A stretch of DNA of 64,000 nt from Arion vulgaris (GCA_020796225.1 CM036758.1:71584366-71648365), one strand, 5' to 3'. Shown: positions 40,701 to 41,764, counted from the first letter of the stretch. Notes: generated by a model from the sequence alone, not told the origin. Program-made: numbers and translations.

Positions 40701-41369
40701 ATTTTCAGCCGACTACACTAGATTGAGAATCAACGATGACAGAAGATGAACACAATTCACTGATACTCAAATTCAGCTCATTGTTAATAAGCTATGGAGA
40801 CTCCCGAATCATCGTCTGAGACATGCTGGAAGATAGGGAGATGGGACAGCAAAATAAAAAAAGAAACCACAGGAAAAAAGATGTTTCTAGTGATATATAA
40901 AAAGTGATTATGTTTAGTTTTCCAACCCAGCAGTCATCTGAGCATATGTCCCTCGACTTGAAGCCATGGCAGAAAAGGTATAGGTCTGTCTGAGCTGTGT
41001 TTGCGCAGAGAGTGTTCTCAACTTCTAGATAGGGTGATAGGTACTTGTGGCATAAGCCACTGAGTGTTTGATACTGGAAGAGGTGGTGTGTGACAATTTC
41101 TGGTGAGATGCTGGAAAGTATGTCCATTGGGATACATAAAAGATCAATTTTATTTCATGAAAAAAAACACACTAGAAAATACCTTCTAGGGAGTTGGAAC
41201 ATATAATTTAAAAAAGGAAACTGGAAAGTTCCTTTTAGGGAGATGAGACAGACAAAACAAAAAAACAAACTGGACTCACTTGTTGTAAAACAGCGTTGAC
41301 AAATGCTGGTTACATCTCTGCTTCCGTCGCTTTCCTCCGACTCTTCTACAGACTCACTTCCAGAACTCA
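1675..41369 (-). CDS. RERE: Atrophin-family transcriptional corepressor, 3' part of gene (13 exons plus one uncertain exon)
   Basis: Exons on the minus strand, joined by GT/AG introns, encode the C-terminal two thirds of an atrophin (RERE/ATN1; fly Grunge). Order from 5': GATA-type zinc finger, Lys/Ser linker, long Ser/Pro/Gln-rich part, then hallmark atrophin blocks ([16 protein letters not shown], Arg/Glu dipeptide runs, His-alternating stretch, [20 protein letters not shown]). Known role of the family: nuclear receptor and homeodomain corepressor that recruits histone deacetylases and G9a. The BAH, ELM2 and SANT domains normally preceding the GATA finger are not found here. Visible coding is about 4.0 kb (about 1,350 codons). 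Phases agree at every junction except 38501/35931. One exon carries a 1-nt frameshift. Introns are filled with mobile elements. Identification is from remembered family motifs, not a search. Confidence 0.88.
1836..2000 (+). mobile_element. tRNA-derived SINE (group H)
   Basis: The head has a pol III A-box-like TGGATTAGAGCGCTGG and a tRNA-like fold region, followed by CTAGTAAGGCCAAGGAG and a unique body containing CTGTCGGGGCATAAAG. The same body, inverted (TATGTCCCGACATAAATCC), is in the copy at 38950-39085. Confidence 0.5.
2031..2574. other. Intron sequence, nothing recognised
   Basis: AT-rich sequence inside the last atrophin intron. A 100-codon minus-strand open frame at 2160-2462 has no recognisable features and no splice context; I treat it as chance. 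Confidence 0.4.
2575..2730 (-). mobile_element. Non-LTR reverse transcriptase C-terminal tail
   Basis: Minus strand reads [20 protein letters not shown], the GRP-(R/S)KRW tail that follows the reverse transcriptase domain in many animal non-LTR elements. Isolated 3' fragment. Confidence 0.6.
3031..4034 (+). mobile_element. Penelope-like element, truncated, with inverted terminal arms
   Basis: A 14-bp duplication, ATATATCCAAAATA, flanks it at 3017-3030 and 4035-4048. The arms, about 3031-3215 and 3810-4003, are near-perfect inverted copies (for example AACACGTAAAAACAAAGTAC and its complement). Between them is a GIY-YIG endonuclease reading frame. Penelope-like retroelements characteristically end with a C-terminal GIY-YIG domain and carry terminal repeats in direct or inverted order; the reverse transcriptase part is missing. 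Confidence 0.85.
3244..3672 (+). pseudogene. GIY-YIG endonuclease domain of a Penelope-like element (5'-truncated)
   Basis: The frame has no start and follows a stop at 3241-3243. It reads [16 protein letters not shown], the Cys-rich linker of PLE proteins, then [33 protein letters not shown] and [23 protein letters not shown] and YIG are the GIY-YIG signature, followed by the Arg and His positions of strand and helix 1 and a Glu (ENRFI) in the metal site. In the family this domain nicks target DNA. The frame ends TAG at 3670-3672 inside the element. Confidence 0.85.
4271..4458 (-). CDS. RERE: Atrophin exon: [20 protein letters not shown] block
   Basis: Entered in phase 1 after CTTTTTCAAG and left in phase 0 through GTTAGC, 62 whole codons. 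It encodes [40 protein letters not shown] and [26 protein letters not shown] and the [17 protein letters not shown] block are recognisable atrophin C-terminal features. It joins in frame directly to the exon at 11094-11483 or to the uncertain exon at 9639-9839. Confidence 0.85.
4700..4990 (-). mobile_element. Non-LTR reverse transcriptase C-terminal tail
   Basis: Minus strand gives [20 protein letters not shown] and [20 protein letters not shown], the arginine-rich tail downstream of the reverse transcriptase palm, with frameshifts. A related copy is broken across 27000-28100. Confidence 0.65.
5003..5250 (+). mobile_element. SINE-A copy
   Basis: Full-length member: head CGCCCGAGTGGTCACCGGGG, the central block with GAGGCGACTAAGG, then GCATATGTCCTAAAC, CAAACCAATGTGCAACGTAT, the tail AAGAGTGATTAAAATTGG and an AAAGAAGAAG end. 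Other copies: 23776-24024, 27753-27998, 40375-40628, 50505-50758. Confidence 0.75.
5370..5690 (-). mobile_element. Non-LTR reverse transcriptase 3' fragment (same family as 45060-48580)
   Basis: Matches 45090-45370 block by block (CAGCAACAAAT, GTTCTACTGTTCT, CCATCTCAGTGCAGTTTT, GACAGAGTTAGT, CAGTTCTTGGTTAG, TCACAACAC). It is the unexpanded counterpart of the fragment in which two large tandem arrays arose at 45315-48573. Confidence 0.65.
5725..6085 (-). mobile_element. SINE-F copy (tRNA-like head at high-coordinate end)
   Basis: Shares the body CTCTTCTCGATTTTGAACTG, CGACAGGACTAGGAGCTC and the head region GAGCGAACCTGG with copies at 44313-44752, 51105-51510, 56668-57085 and 60522-61122. On the minus strand the head resembles a tRNA with B-box GGTTCGCTCCC. 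Confidence 0.7.
6310..7100 (-). mobile_element. Non-LTR reverse transcriptase fragment with an inserted repeat
   Basis: Minus strand reads [18 protein letters not shown] and [20 protein letters not shown], the region just after the palm, homologous to 22950-23350. The match resumes at 7043-7100 (GTCGATGGAGATATTTGTAG). The 6690-7040 interval between them holds another dispersed repeat (GTGCCACAGGAACCATCAGT), also present at 12065-12230, 24690-24775 (inverted) and 33728-33765. Confidence 0.65.
7101..7413. other. Intron sequence, nothing recognised
   Basis: AT-rich sequence with an A-run at 7126-7134; no coding or repeat family recognised. Confidence 0.4.
7414..7655. repeat. Tandem duplication, about 123 bp
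   Basis: Two adjacent copies starting at 7414 and 7537 share CTAATTA, GTACGGCTAAGGAGGATTGA, AAATTTAATAAAA, TTTCTAGGTGGCAACT and CCCTAGTTTATTTTTCCTCC with scattered substitutions and small indels. Confidence 0.85.
7650..7815 (-). repeat. Dispersed repeat with CACTCCGGACA block
   Basis: Shares CACTCCGGACA, GTGCTCCGATCTCC and GAGTTCAATGTTGATT with 31400-31500 and, inverted, with 53930-54050. No head, tail or coding content recognised. Confidence 0.5.
7925..8176 (-). pseudogene. Second Penelope-like GIY-YIG fragment
   Basis: Minus strand reads [37 protein letters not shown] and [11 protein letters not shown], closely parallel to the frame at 3244-3672 and more decayed. The YIG, Arg and His positions are kept; the C-terminal Glu region is lost after SSDD. 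Confidence 0.75.
8251..8992. repeat. 42-bp tandem array, about 17 copies
   Basis: Unit contains TAGTTGATCACATATTCTAA plus a variable part in three forms: GAAAGTAACTAGAAA, GGAAAGGTATTGGAAA and GAAATAACTAGAAA. Because 42 is a multiple of three the minus strand is open throughout ([14 protein letters not shown] repeated); this is a by-product of the period, not evidence of a gene. The variants are clustered: the AGGTATTGG form near both ends, a homogeneous block of the AGTAACTAG form in the middle. Confidence 0.95.
9226..9471 (-). mobile_element. SINE-B copy
   Basis: Contains CTCCATATCGACCACTT, GTGCCAGTTATGTGCCTACA, TTTTTATTTACTAGGGTAGC and the shared core CAGTCGCCTCTTACAACATG, ending in GGCCCCAGCAACACATGGG. 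Other copies: 31520-31770, 33770-34010, 41507-41764, 42557-42803, 62420-62625 and the pieces around 40330-40697. Confidence 0.7.
9639..9839 (-). CDS. Unrecognised 67-codon phase-1 symmetric exon inside the atrophin gene
   Basis: Acceptor CCCCCCTTGTCATTGCAG and a perfect GTAAGT donor bound 201 nt open in one frame: [20 protein letters not shown], then [20 protein letters not shown] and [20 protein letters not shown], ending HLIYQFS. It starts and ends in phase 1, so it could be included or skipped between the exons at 11094-11483 and 4271-4458 without changing frame. Codon third positions look richer in G and C than in neighbouring exons. I do not recognise the sequence in atrophins or elsewhere. 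It could be a cassette exon, an alternative C-terminal part or an exon of another minus-strand gene nested here. Confidence 0.6.
10030..10435 (+). mobile_element. Non-LTR reverse transcriptase C-terminal tail with 3' end
   Basis: Frames give [40 protein letters not shown] and [14 protein letters not shown] before the stop, then GTGACGACAAAAGAAGAAG. The same tail, ending HWATTR and followed by an A-run, is at 43130-43410. Confidence 0.65.
10670..10870 (-). mobile_element. Non-LTR element C-terminal C2H2-like zinc knuckle tail
   Basis: Minus strand reads [20 protein letters not shown] and [11 protein letters not shown] before a stop: C-x2-C-x12-H-x3-H, a C2H2-like finger commonly found at the end of animal non-LTR reverse transcriptase proteins. 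A second copy in the opposite orientation is at 58390-58570. Confidence 0.6.
11094..11483 (-). CDS. RERE: Atrophin exon: SYAERL-like, poly-Ala and His-alternating block
   Basis: Phase 1 to phase 1, acceptor CACAACAG, donor GTACAG, 129 codons. It encodes [20 protein letters not shown], repeated Arg/Glu/Ala, [14 protein letters not shown] (family block NDPLARLQ), a nine-alanine run, then [20 protein letters not shown], the His-alternating stretch specific to atrophins, an Ala/His/Gln repeat and HPLAGIPG. The Ala run uses mixed GCN codons, so it is not a simple trinucleotide expansion. The opposite strand is open over much of it; that is a shadow. Confidence 0.88.
11640..12060 (-). mobile_element. 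Non-LTR reverse transcriptase 3' fragment
   Basis: Minus strand reads [37 protein letters not shown] and [11 protein letters not shown], the block after the palm, then decayed KRKG and TRKKR tail. Frameshifted. Confidence 0.6.
12065..12230 (+). repeat. Dispersed repeat with CCACAGGAAC block
   Basis: Shares GAGCCACAGGAACTATTAGT, ATGCATACCCTTCGA, GTTGGGGG and AGTTCAGTAACC with 6880-7040 and with 24690-24775 (inverted). Function unknown. Confidence 0.5.
12484..12672 (+). mobile_element. SINE-E copy (tRNA-like head)
   Basis: Starts CCCGCCTGCCCAGCGTGTTC and carries a B-box-like GGTTCAATTCC in CGCGGGCTGGCAGAAAAG, the layout of a tRNA-derived head, followed by CGGTGTTCGTGGCACCAAAC. Other copies, all on the minus strand: 34055-34258, 55640-55862, 57967-58172, 60377-60505. 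Confidence 0.65.
12781..12960. repeat. 60-bp tandem triplication
   Basis: Three successive 60-bp units beginning TACAGAGTCCATGTTTTGTG and ending CATTTCTGCGGAGAGG, differing at a few positions. Single inverted relatives are at 42955-43015 and 59400-59465, both carrying AGAAATGGCACGC, so the unit belongs to a dispersed repeat that was locally triplicated. Confidence 0.9.
13199..13225. repeat. (ATT)n microsatellite
   Basis: About eight consecutive TTA/ATT units within an intron. Confidence 0.9.
13235..13420 (-). mobile_element. Non-LTR reverse transcriptase tail fragment
   Basis: Shares CCCTAGGGAGGCATA, TCC-CAACCAAGG and CTTCCAAGCCC with the better-preserved copy at 32040-32500. Confidence 0.5.
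13435..13575 (-). mobile_element. Partial group-J/SINE-A related element
   Basis: Contains CCTCCTTAGTCGCCTCTTAT, GACAGGTAACAGTGGTTATA and GCCCTGGTAACCACTGGGG; only the shared core and terminus remain. Confidence 0.5.
13576..14082. other. Intron sequence, nothing recognised
   Basis: A decayed tail-like piece with AAGAAGAAGAATG at 13808-13820 may be the end of a retroelement; otherwise nothing supported. Confidence 0.35.
14083..14425 (-). mobile_element. Group-J element (long form sharing the SINE-A core)
   Basis: Body GATCACCGCCCAGACCGATG, CTGATTCATGCAGCCTTAGC, CCTTCGGCGATGTGTC, then the core TTAGTCGCCTCTTACAACAT and the SINE-A terminus GGGCCCCGGTAACCACTCAG. Relatives: 17680-17935, 32933-33272, and an inverted piece at 57785-57910. 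Confidence 0.6.
14590..14814 (-). CDS. RERE: Atrophin exon: LERLLPPG...WLDLQRRMG block
   Basis: Phase 1 to phase 1, acceptor CCATATTTAG, donor GTAGGT, 74 whole codons. It encodes [33 protein letters not shown], a Pro/Gly/Ala-rich stretch and [17 protein letters not shown]. The position corresponds to the LERERLALAAGP segment of vertebrate atrophins. The reading frame is free of stops and flanked by intronic repeats on both sides. Confidence 0.83.
14890..14965 (-). mobile_element. tRNA-like SINE head fragment
   Basis: Minus strand reads GGTCTCTGTGGTTAGGTCCT ... GGGTTTGAATCCGAC, a tRNA-like A and B box pair. No body recognised. Confidence 0.4.
15008..15095. repeat. Short tandem repeat, about 40 bp, two copies
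   Basis: ATTCTACATAATACAGGGTT followed by CTCATACTT-TACAGGATG occurs twice in succession, then a third partial unit. Confidence 0.8.
15260..15840. other. Intron sequence, nothing recognised
   Basis: No coding frame or repeat family seen. Confidence 0.35.
15843..16759 (-). mobile_element. Tigger/pogo-like DNA transposon remnant
   Basis: TA flanks both ends (15841-15842, 16760-16761). The left end CAGTAGAACCTGGTTATGTC and the complement of the right end, CAGTATAACCCACTTATCTC, are imperfect terminal inverted repeats of the pogo/Tigger type, followed on both sides by repeated GATAACCGA/GAGATAA motifs. The minus strand between 16520 and 16200 reads an acidic stretch ([20 protein letters not shown]) and, after a frameshift, [10 protein letters not shown], resembling the acidic C terminus of Tigger transposases. 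The DDE core is absent. 917 bp, non-autonomous. Confidence 0.7.
16765..17100. other. Intron sequence with a short tandem-like homology
   Basis: No coding frame supported. Sequence near 16780-16830 (GACCAATTGG, CACTCCCTTTGTGT) partly recurs at 17575-17600. Confidence 0.35.
17133..17404 (-). CDS. RERE: Atrophin exon with Arg/Glu repeats, interrupted by a 1-nt frameshift
   Basis: After a good acceptor (pyrimidine tract then CATCTTTAG) the frame reads [35 protein letters not shown] and then a stop. From C4 at about 17303-17306 one base is missing; in the next frame the text continues MSY...TPG then [20 protein letters not shown] and [12 protein letters not shown], the Arg/Glu dipeptide region of the family. 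With one inserted base the exon length and phase (1 to 1) fit both neighbours. Donor GTAAGT. A minimal alternative uses the weak internal acceptor TACCCCAG (exon 17133-17270), which avoids the frameshift but drops 45 conserved-looking residues. Sequencing error in the C run or a real lesion cannot be separated here. Confidence 0.8.
17575..17680 (-). mobile_element. Non-LTR reverse transcriptase tail fragment
   Basis: Shares GTTTGACACATAAGGCTT, CATTGTTGCTATTCTGCT and a following CCTTTCTA-like block with 4725-4790. Confidence 0.5.
17680..17935 (-). mobile_element. Group-J element copy
   Basis: Contains CTCAGACCGATGTACCAGA, TTCATGCAGCCTTAGCATTG, CCTTCGGCGATGTGTCCGG and GCTAGCCCCATGCCCAACCT, truncated before the shared core. 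Confidence 0.6.
18264..18534. repeat. 31-bp minisatellite, first part
   Basis: Degenerate units of the type AAGTCTTGAATGAAGGTAAG followed by ACAAAGTAGTT, with length variants. The array resumes at 19159-19352 after a palindromic element. Confidence 0.9.
18535..19158. mobile_element. Palindromic foldback element inside the 31-bp array
   Basis: Two arms of about 300 bp are inverted copies: for example AATTCTGTTTTCACTCTAAG (18748-18767) and its complement near 18975, and CACATGATTTT with its complement. The centre is near 18870. Outer ends GGGATTC and GAATCCC are also inverted. Non-coding; a MITE or foldback element that inserted into the minisatellite. Confidence 0.8.
19159..19352. repeat. 31-bp minisatellite, second part
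   Basis: Continues AAGTCTTGAATGAAGGTAAG units up to just downstream of the atrophin exon at 19421-19637; the nearest unit is about 70 bases from the exon. Confidence 0.9.
19421..19637 (-). CDS. RERE: Atrophin exon with [16 protein letters not shown] block
   Basis: Entered in phase 0 after [22 protein letters not shown], a serine run, then [20 protein letters not shown] and [10 protein letters not shown]. The DTPALR-L-EYARPHV block is the clearest atrophin signature in the window. The donor is placed at GTATGC because it has G at +5. A second GT (GTATTG, exon end 19394) is also in phase 1 and would add nine residues ending LYA. A 31-bp minisatellite begins just downstream in the intron at 19352. 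Confidence 0.87.
19693..20093. repeat. 19-bp tandem array, about 21 copies
   Basis: Unit AAATAAATGATGCC(C/G)AAGC. Units with C and with G alternate irregularly. Since 19 is not a multiple of three and the unit holds no minus-strand stop in any phase, all three minus frames are open; the resulting Ile/His/Leu-rich frames are artefacts. Confidence 0.97.
20094..20858 (+). mobile_element. Non-LTR reverse transcriptase 3' fragment dividing the 19-bp array
   Basis: Plus strand reads [60 protein letters not shown] (thumb region) and, after frameshifts, [20 protein letters not shown]. It stops at AACTAACTAAGC and the same 19-bp repeat begins at once. Typical of RTE/CR1-type animal elements, 5'-truncated. 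Confidence 0.8.
20859..21142. repeat. 19-bp tandem array, second part, about 14 copies
   Basis: Same unit as 19693-20093 but almost uniform (CCCAAGC in nearly every unit, one CTCAAGC). It directly follows the retroelement 3' end. Confidence 0.97.
21170..21640 (+). mobile_element. Non-LTR element RNase-H-region fragment
   Basis: Homologous to 58795-59240: shared GGACTTGGAAACAATGG-type block, GAGGTCTAGGCT, AGACTGCAAGAATAC, AATGTGGTGTAG, TTAGACAAGAGCA, TAGTAAACCAACAAAGAACC. The counterpart reads ENERADMLACEAAVK, an RNase H motif. Confidence 0.55.
22010..22370. repeat. Purine-rich degenerate repeat
   Basis: Plus strand is a run of GACAAA, GAGGGAAAGA and GAGACA motifs with very few pyrimidines; no regular period. 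The minus frame is open but low complexity. Confidence 0.6.
22680..23700 (-). mobile_element. Non-LTR reverse transcriptase, longest fragment in window
   Basis: Minus strand, reading down from about 23600: [20 protein letters not shown] (palm motif with the catalytic FADD), [26 protein letters not shown], then [40 protein letters not shown] and the tail [18 protein letters not shown]. Frameshifts separate the blocks. The N-terminal endonuclease and fingers are missing. Related fragments: 125-330, 6310-7100, 25890-26925. Confidence 0.85.
23776..24024 (-). mobile_element. SINE-A copy with 15-bp target duplication
   Basis: Full-length, from CTTCTTTGCGTTTGTTC to GGTAGCCACTCAGGTG. AGAAATTGTCATTCT flanks it at 23761-23775 and 24025-24039, a perfect duplication. 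Confidence 0.85.
24025..24500. other. Intron sequence, nothing recognised
   Basis: A short plus-strand frame ([18 protein letters not shown] near 24060-24130) is acidic but has no further support. Confidence 0.35.
24690..24775 (-). repeat. Dispersed repeat, inverted copy
   Basis: GGGCAGACCCATAGT, CCCCAATAGATGTCGAA and ACATACTGATGGTTTCTGTG are the complement of blocks in 6880-7040. Confidence 0.5.
24819..25215. mobile_element. Short Penelope-like terminal-repeat insertion
   Basis: A 15-bp duplication CCAGCTCTACTTATA is at 24804-24818 and 25216-25230. The insert begins near TATAGGGGAAGACTGCAGTA and consists of two inverted arms (24868-25025 and 25085-25215) homologous to those of the PLE at 3031-4034 (AACACGTAAAAACAAAGTAC; TTTATCAAG). 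No coding sequence between the arms. Confidence 0.8.
25316..25466 (-). CDS. RERE: Atrophin exon: start of conserved C-terminal domain
   Basis: One base plus 50 codons, acceptor TCTTGCAG, donor GTAAGA. Completing the Ile split with the previous exon it reads [20 protein letters not shown], then [20 protein letters not shown]. This block (Cys-x-Arg-Thr-Asp-hydrophobic, then SxLAKKR) is a signature of atrophins and is strongly conserved between flies and vertebrates. It leads into the Arg/Glu-rich region. Ends in phase 0, matching the next exon. Confidence 0.88.
25649..25720 (+). mobile_element. SINE-A fragment
   Basis: TGTAGAAGTCTATGCGTTTA, GGGGCATACCAAACCAATGT and ACGTTCTTGGCAAAGAT match the SINE-A body; head and tail absent. 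Confidence 0.6.
26024..26379. mobile_element. Solo Penelope-like terminal repeat
   Basis: Flanked by TACTGAACTTC at 26013-26023 and 26380-26390. Contains TTCGTTATTCGTTTTTAGTC, TTGATAAAGACCTTTTGGT, ACTCTGTTTTTACGTGTTT and ends TTTTACTGCAGCCTTCCCCT, as in one arm of the PLEs above. An (AT)n run lies inside at about 26070-26090. Confidence 0.75.
26570..26853 (+). mobile_element. tRNA-derived SINE (group G) with 12-bp target duplication
   Basis: Head with A box TAGCGTAGTTGTTAGTGAAC and B box GGGTTCAGCTCCCGC, a GC-rich body (GGAATTTTCCCGACCGCGAC, GGCGGCGGCGTGATGCTGAC) and a T-rich end. CACAAAAGTTTG flanks it at 26558-26569 and 26854-26865. It is clearly more GC-rich than its surroundings; only one copy is in the window. 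Confidence 0.88.
27184..27740. mobile_element. Unidentified 557-bp insertion with 12-bp flanking duplication
   Basis: GACCAATATTGA flanks it at 27172-27183 and 27741-27752. Richer in GC than the surroundings. It contains a 26-codon plus-strand frame from an ATGGCG ([20 protein letters not shown], then TESWILS, stop). No terminal repeats, tRNA head or poly-A recognised. It could be a processed transcript piece or an unknown SINE. Confidence 0.5.
27753..27998 (+). mobile_element. SINE-A copy
   Basis: CCGAGTGGTTACCGGGGCCC to CGCAAAGAAGAAG, full length. GACCAAT is present on both sides (27741-27747, 28003-28009), consistent with a target duplication blurred by the neighbouring insertion. Confidence 0.75.
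28200..28640 (+). mobile_element. Non-LTR reverse transcriptase 3' fragment
   Basis: Frames give [20 protein letters not shown], a GRPK-like tail ([15 protein letters not shown], frameshifted) and [18 protein letters not shown]. Homologous to 36690-36960 (plus) and 37580-37700 (minus, partial). Confidence 0.6.
28740..30586 (-). CDS. RERE: Atrophin large exon: Ser/Thr/Pro/Gln-rich low-complexity region
   Basis: 615 codons plus two bases, entered in phase 0 after CATAACAG and left through GTAAGT. It begins [14 protein letters not shown]. Features in order: Gln/Tyr run ([11 protein letters not shown]), Ser/Thr-rich region, [19 protein letters not shown], an aromatic patch ([14 protein letters not shown]), proline runs, the CtBP-type motif PTDLS (29492-29506), three (I/V)K-x-EP motifs at 29543-29557, 29126-29140 and 28874-28888, an acidic stretch ([16 protein letters not shown]) and [13 protein letters not shown] at the end. 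A single very long low-complexity exon is usual for atrophin genes. Mostly disordered; likely a corepressor-binding scaffold. The opposite strand has shorter open frames that are shadows. Confidence 0.88.
30880..31200 (-). mobile_element. Probable non-LTR tail fragment
   Basis: Minus strand reads [20 protein letters not shown] and [20 protein letters not shown], resembling retroelement C-terminal tails; GCAGAATGT and related blocks recur at 24550-24640. Weak. Confidence 0.4.
31400..31510 (-). repeat. Dispersed repeat with CACTCCGGACA block
   Basis: Second copy of the repeat at 7650-7815 (CACTCCGGACATG, AGAGTTCAATGTTGATT). Confidence 0.45.
31520..31770 (-). mobile_element. SINE-B copy
   Basis: CACCATATCGACCACTTATT, ATCTGAGCCTAAGAGTGATT, TTTTTATTTACTAGAGTAGC, CAGTCACCTCTTACATCATG and GGACCCGGCACCACACAGG. 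Confidence 0.7.
32040..32500 (-). mobile_element. Non-LTR reverse transcriptase 3' fragment
   Basis: Open minus frame [78 protein letters not shown], a textbook RTE/CR1-type C-terminal end. Lies in the intron between exons 32575-32667 and 28740-30586. Confidence 0.85.
32575..32667 (-). CDS. RERE: Atrophin exon: acidic Ser-rich linker
   Basis: Thirty-one codons, phase 0 to phase 0, acceptor TTGATCTAG, donor GTCTGT. It encodes [20 protein letters not shown] followed by an Asp/Asn-rich end (ADSDDNNQ). The acidic, serine-rich composition is that of the RERE segment between the basic linker and the proline-rich part, with many potential casein-kinase sites. A (GT)n run lies just downstream in the intron. 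Confidence 0.72.
32933..33272 (-). mobile_element. Group-J element copy
   Basis: GATCACCGCCCAGACCGATG through CTTAGTCACCTCTTATGACA to TTTGGGCCTGGTAAGCACTC; full length relative of 14083-14425. Confidence 0.65.
33770..34010 (-). mobile_element. SINE-B copy
   Basis: TTCTTCTTCAAATGCTCCAT, GTAGGCCAACATATCC, CAGCCGCCTCTTACAACATG, TGTGAGCCTCTGCACCACA. Confidence 0.7.
34055..34258 (-). mobile_element. SINE-E copy
   Basis: GATCCAGGAGCACTTGAGCT to GCTGGGCAGGCGGGC; on the minus strand the tRNA-like head comes first, with B box GTTCAATTC. Confidence 0.7.
34303..34553 (+). mobile_element. SINE-C copy (tRNA-derived)
   Basis: Head GAGCGCCTGTAGCTCAAGCA with A box TAGCTCAAGCAGTAGTGAGC and B box GGTTCAAACCCC, body GCAAGTTTGGAAGCAAATTC, conserved AAAGCAATGGCAAACTACTG, end GATATGCCCGATTTTCATTT. 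Other copies: 36010-36255, 55378-55622, 55870-56093 (plus), and split copies at 49272-49851 and 50362-50877 (minus). Confidence 0.8.
34600..34683 (-). CDS. RERE: Atrophin exon: Lys-rich basic stretch
   Basis: Twenty-eight codons, phase 0 to phase 0, acceptor TGATCACAG, donor GTAAGC. The product [20 protein letters not shown] continues to a terminal run of four lysines. It matches in position and composition the basic linker of RERE and is a plausible nuclear localisation signal (KAKKRK). A tRNA-derived SINE lies immediately downstream in the same intron (34303-34553). Confidence 0.72.
34700..35430. other. Intron sequence, nothing recognised
   Basis: No coding frame with splice context and no repeat family recognised; a CT-rich stretch (CTCTCTCTCTCT) lies near 35421. 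Confidence 0.35.
35440..35610 (-). mobile_element. Non-LTR reverse transcriptase tail fragment
   Basis: Shares GCAGTAACAAATA, TTCTCTATTCTTGGCCAC, GTTCTACTCCAGATC and CATCTCAGTGCAGTTTTCAT with 45090-45260. Confidence 0.6.
35746..35931 (-). CDS. RERE: Atrophin exon: Ser/Thr/Lys-rich linker
   Basis: Sixty-two codons, phase 0 at both ends, between acceptor TTTCTACAG and donor GTTTGA. It encodes [19 protein letters not shown], a Thr/Ser-rich run, then [19 protein letters not shown]. It occupies the place of the Ser/Lys-rich linker that follows the GATA finger in RERE. Only this frame is open: the other two contain stops. No catalytic or folded domain is visible; it is probably disordered. Confidence 0.75.
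36010..36255 (+). mobile_element. SINE-C copy
   Basis: GTGAGCGTCTGTAGCTCAAG, B box GGTTCAAACCCC, AAAGCAATGGCAAACTACTG, ending GATATGCCACGATTTTC. Confidence 0.8.
36690..36960 (+). mobile_element. Non-LTR reverse transcriptase tail fragment
   Basis: Homologous to 28400-28640 (GGAGA-ATGTTGGGCA, TGAGAAGAAATGA, CCTAAGGA-ATCCTGAAA, GGTATGGAGAAA). Confidence 0.55.
37085..37270 (-). mobile_element. Non-LTR reverse transcriptase tail fragment
   Basis: Minus strand reads [20 protein letters not shown] then [20 protein letters not shown], resembling an RT tail (ITR-AL-WNPQ). It also shows acceptor- and donor-like edges, so I checked it as the missing atrophin exon, but that frame has a stop. Confidence 0.45.
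37580..37700 (-). mobile_element. Non-LTR tail fragment, inverted
   Basis: Complement of the 28560-28640 block (TTCTCCATACCGCT, TTCCATGGAACTGA, CCTCTCGTAC). Confidence 0.5.
37935..38080 (-). mobile_element. tRNA-derived SINE (group I)
   Basis: Minus strand head CTGAGGCTAAGTGGTTAAGC with B-box-like GGTTGTACACTCGAATCTGA; body shares GGTGCAGT-CAGATTCG with 59470-59605. Confidence 0.5.
38170..38480 (+). mobile_element. Non-LTR reverse transcriptase 3' end
   Basis: [20 protein letters not shown], then [40 protein letters not shown] and a stop after VENLCSVGS. Lies just downstream of the atrophin exon at 38501-38705, in its intron. Confidence 0.75.
38501..38705 (-). CDS. RERE: Atrophin exon: second half of GATA zinc finger
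   Basis: Acceptor TTCACCAG, donor GTAAGT. The exon opens with two bases completing Ser, then [20 protein letters not shown] and SYKKYGE. With the previous exon this gives C-x2-C-x17-C-x2-C, the spacing of a GATA-type finger, with the Trp and the KKYGE tail usual in atrophins. The rest is a polar stretch ([20 protein letters not shown]) ending AHGAAII plus two bases of a split codon. The next recognised exon starts in phase 0, so at least one intervening exon of length 1 mod 3 is missing from this model. Confidence 0.85.
38815..39085. mobile_element. Composite of a SINE-C-like head and an inverted group-H SINE
   Basis: 38815-38940 is plus-strand: GTGGCTTAGCAGTAGTGAGT, GGCGGGTAGTTTGGAAGC. From about 38950 the complement of group H follows: TATGTCCCGACATAAATCC, GAGGATTGAACCCGAG and GCTCTAATCCTTTCGACCAG, with its tRNA head at the high-coordinate end. 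Confidence 0.5.
39130..39300 (+). mobile_element. Non-LTR reverse transcriptase 3' end
   Basis: [20 protein letters not shown] then [20 protein letters not shown], the arginine-rich tail and C terminus of an animal non-LTR element. Confidence 0.65.
39300..40030. other. Intron sequence, nothing recognised
   Basis: AT-rich, no coding frame or family recognised. Confidence 0.35.
40040..40282 (+). mobile_element. Non-LTR reverse transcriptase 3' end
   Basis: Frames give [14 protein letters not shown], a [18 protein letters not shown] tail across a frameshift and [20 protein letters not shown] before the stop. Confidence 0.6.
40330..40697 (-). mobile_element. SINE-B copy interrupted by SINE-A
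   Basis: 40330-40374 (AACGCTCCATATCGACCACT) and 40629-40697 (ATCTGAGCCTAAGAGTGATT) are the two parts of one SINE-B copy. Confidence 0.7.
40375..40628 (+). mobile_element. SINE-A copy nested in SINE-B, 11-bp target duplication
   Basis: GTTAACCACTC is present at 40364-40374 and 40629-40639. Element runs from GCCCGAGTGGTTACCGGCCC to an AAGAAGAAGAAAGA end. Confidence 0.82.
40700..41279. other. Intron sequence, nothing recognised
   Basis: Two imperfectly repeated stretches (AGGGAGATGGGACAG at 40836 and AGGGAGATGAGACAG at 41238, each followed by CAAAA-AAA) suggest an old local duplication; otherwise nothing. Confidence 0.4.
41280..41369 (-). CDS. RERE: Atrophin exon: acidic Ser/Glu stretch and first half of GATA zinc finger
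   Basis: Thirty codons, entered in phase 1 after the acceptor TATTACAG and left through GTGAGT. It encodes [20 protein letters not shown] followed by SICQRCFTT, the first Cys-x2-Cys pair of a GATA-type finger. The last nucleotide is the first base of a Ser codon completed by the next exon. The acidic run upstream of the finger is typical of the linker after the SANT domain. This is the most 5' coding exon I can find; the preceding exon must end with one base of a split codon. Confidence 0.85.
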
Positions 41370-41506
41370 CTGTAATATCATACAAATATGGGAACAGACA
41401 TGAATTTGACGTTGTCAGTCATAATATGTACAGATAGATGATGTCAAGACATTTTGATGATTTAAAGATGAAGAATGTTATGTCATGTCAACTTTTTATA
41501 TAAATA

Positions 41507-41764
41507 TCTTCTTCTTCAAACACTCCATATCAACCACTTGTTAAACCACTCTTTGTGATTTGTATATGATCTGAGCCTAAGAGTGATTGTATGTTGTGCC
41601 AGTTATGCACGTACAAGTAGGCCAGCACACCTAATTTTGGCGCTGATTTTTATTTACTAGGTTAGCTTCCTAGGCCCTACCTCATTCTCCTCTTATGATA
41701 TACCTTGTAGATCGCAGTGTTACTATCCTTTGCTCCCCTTGTGATCCTCGGCAACACACAGGAG
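41507..41764 (-). mobile_element. SINE-B copy
   Basis: CACTCCATATCAACCACTTG, GTGCCAGTTATGCACGTACA, CATTCTCCTCTTATGATATA, GATCCTCGGCAACACACAGG. Confidence 0.7.
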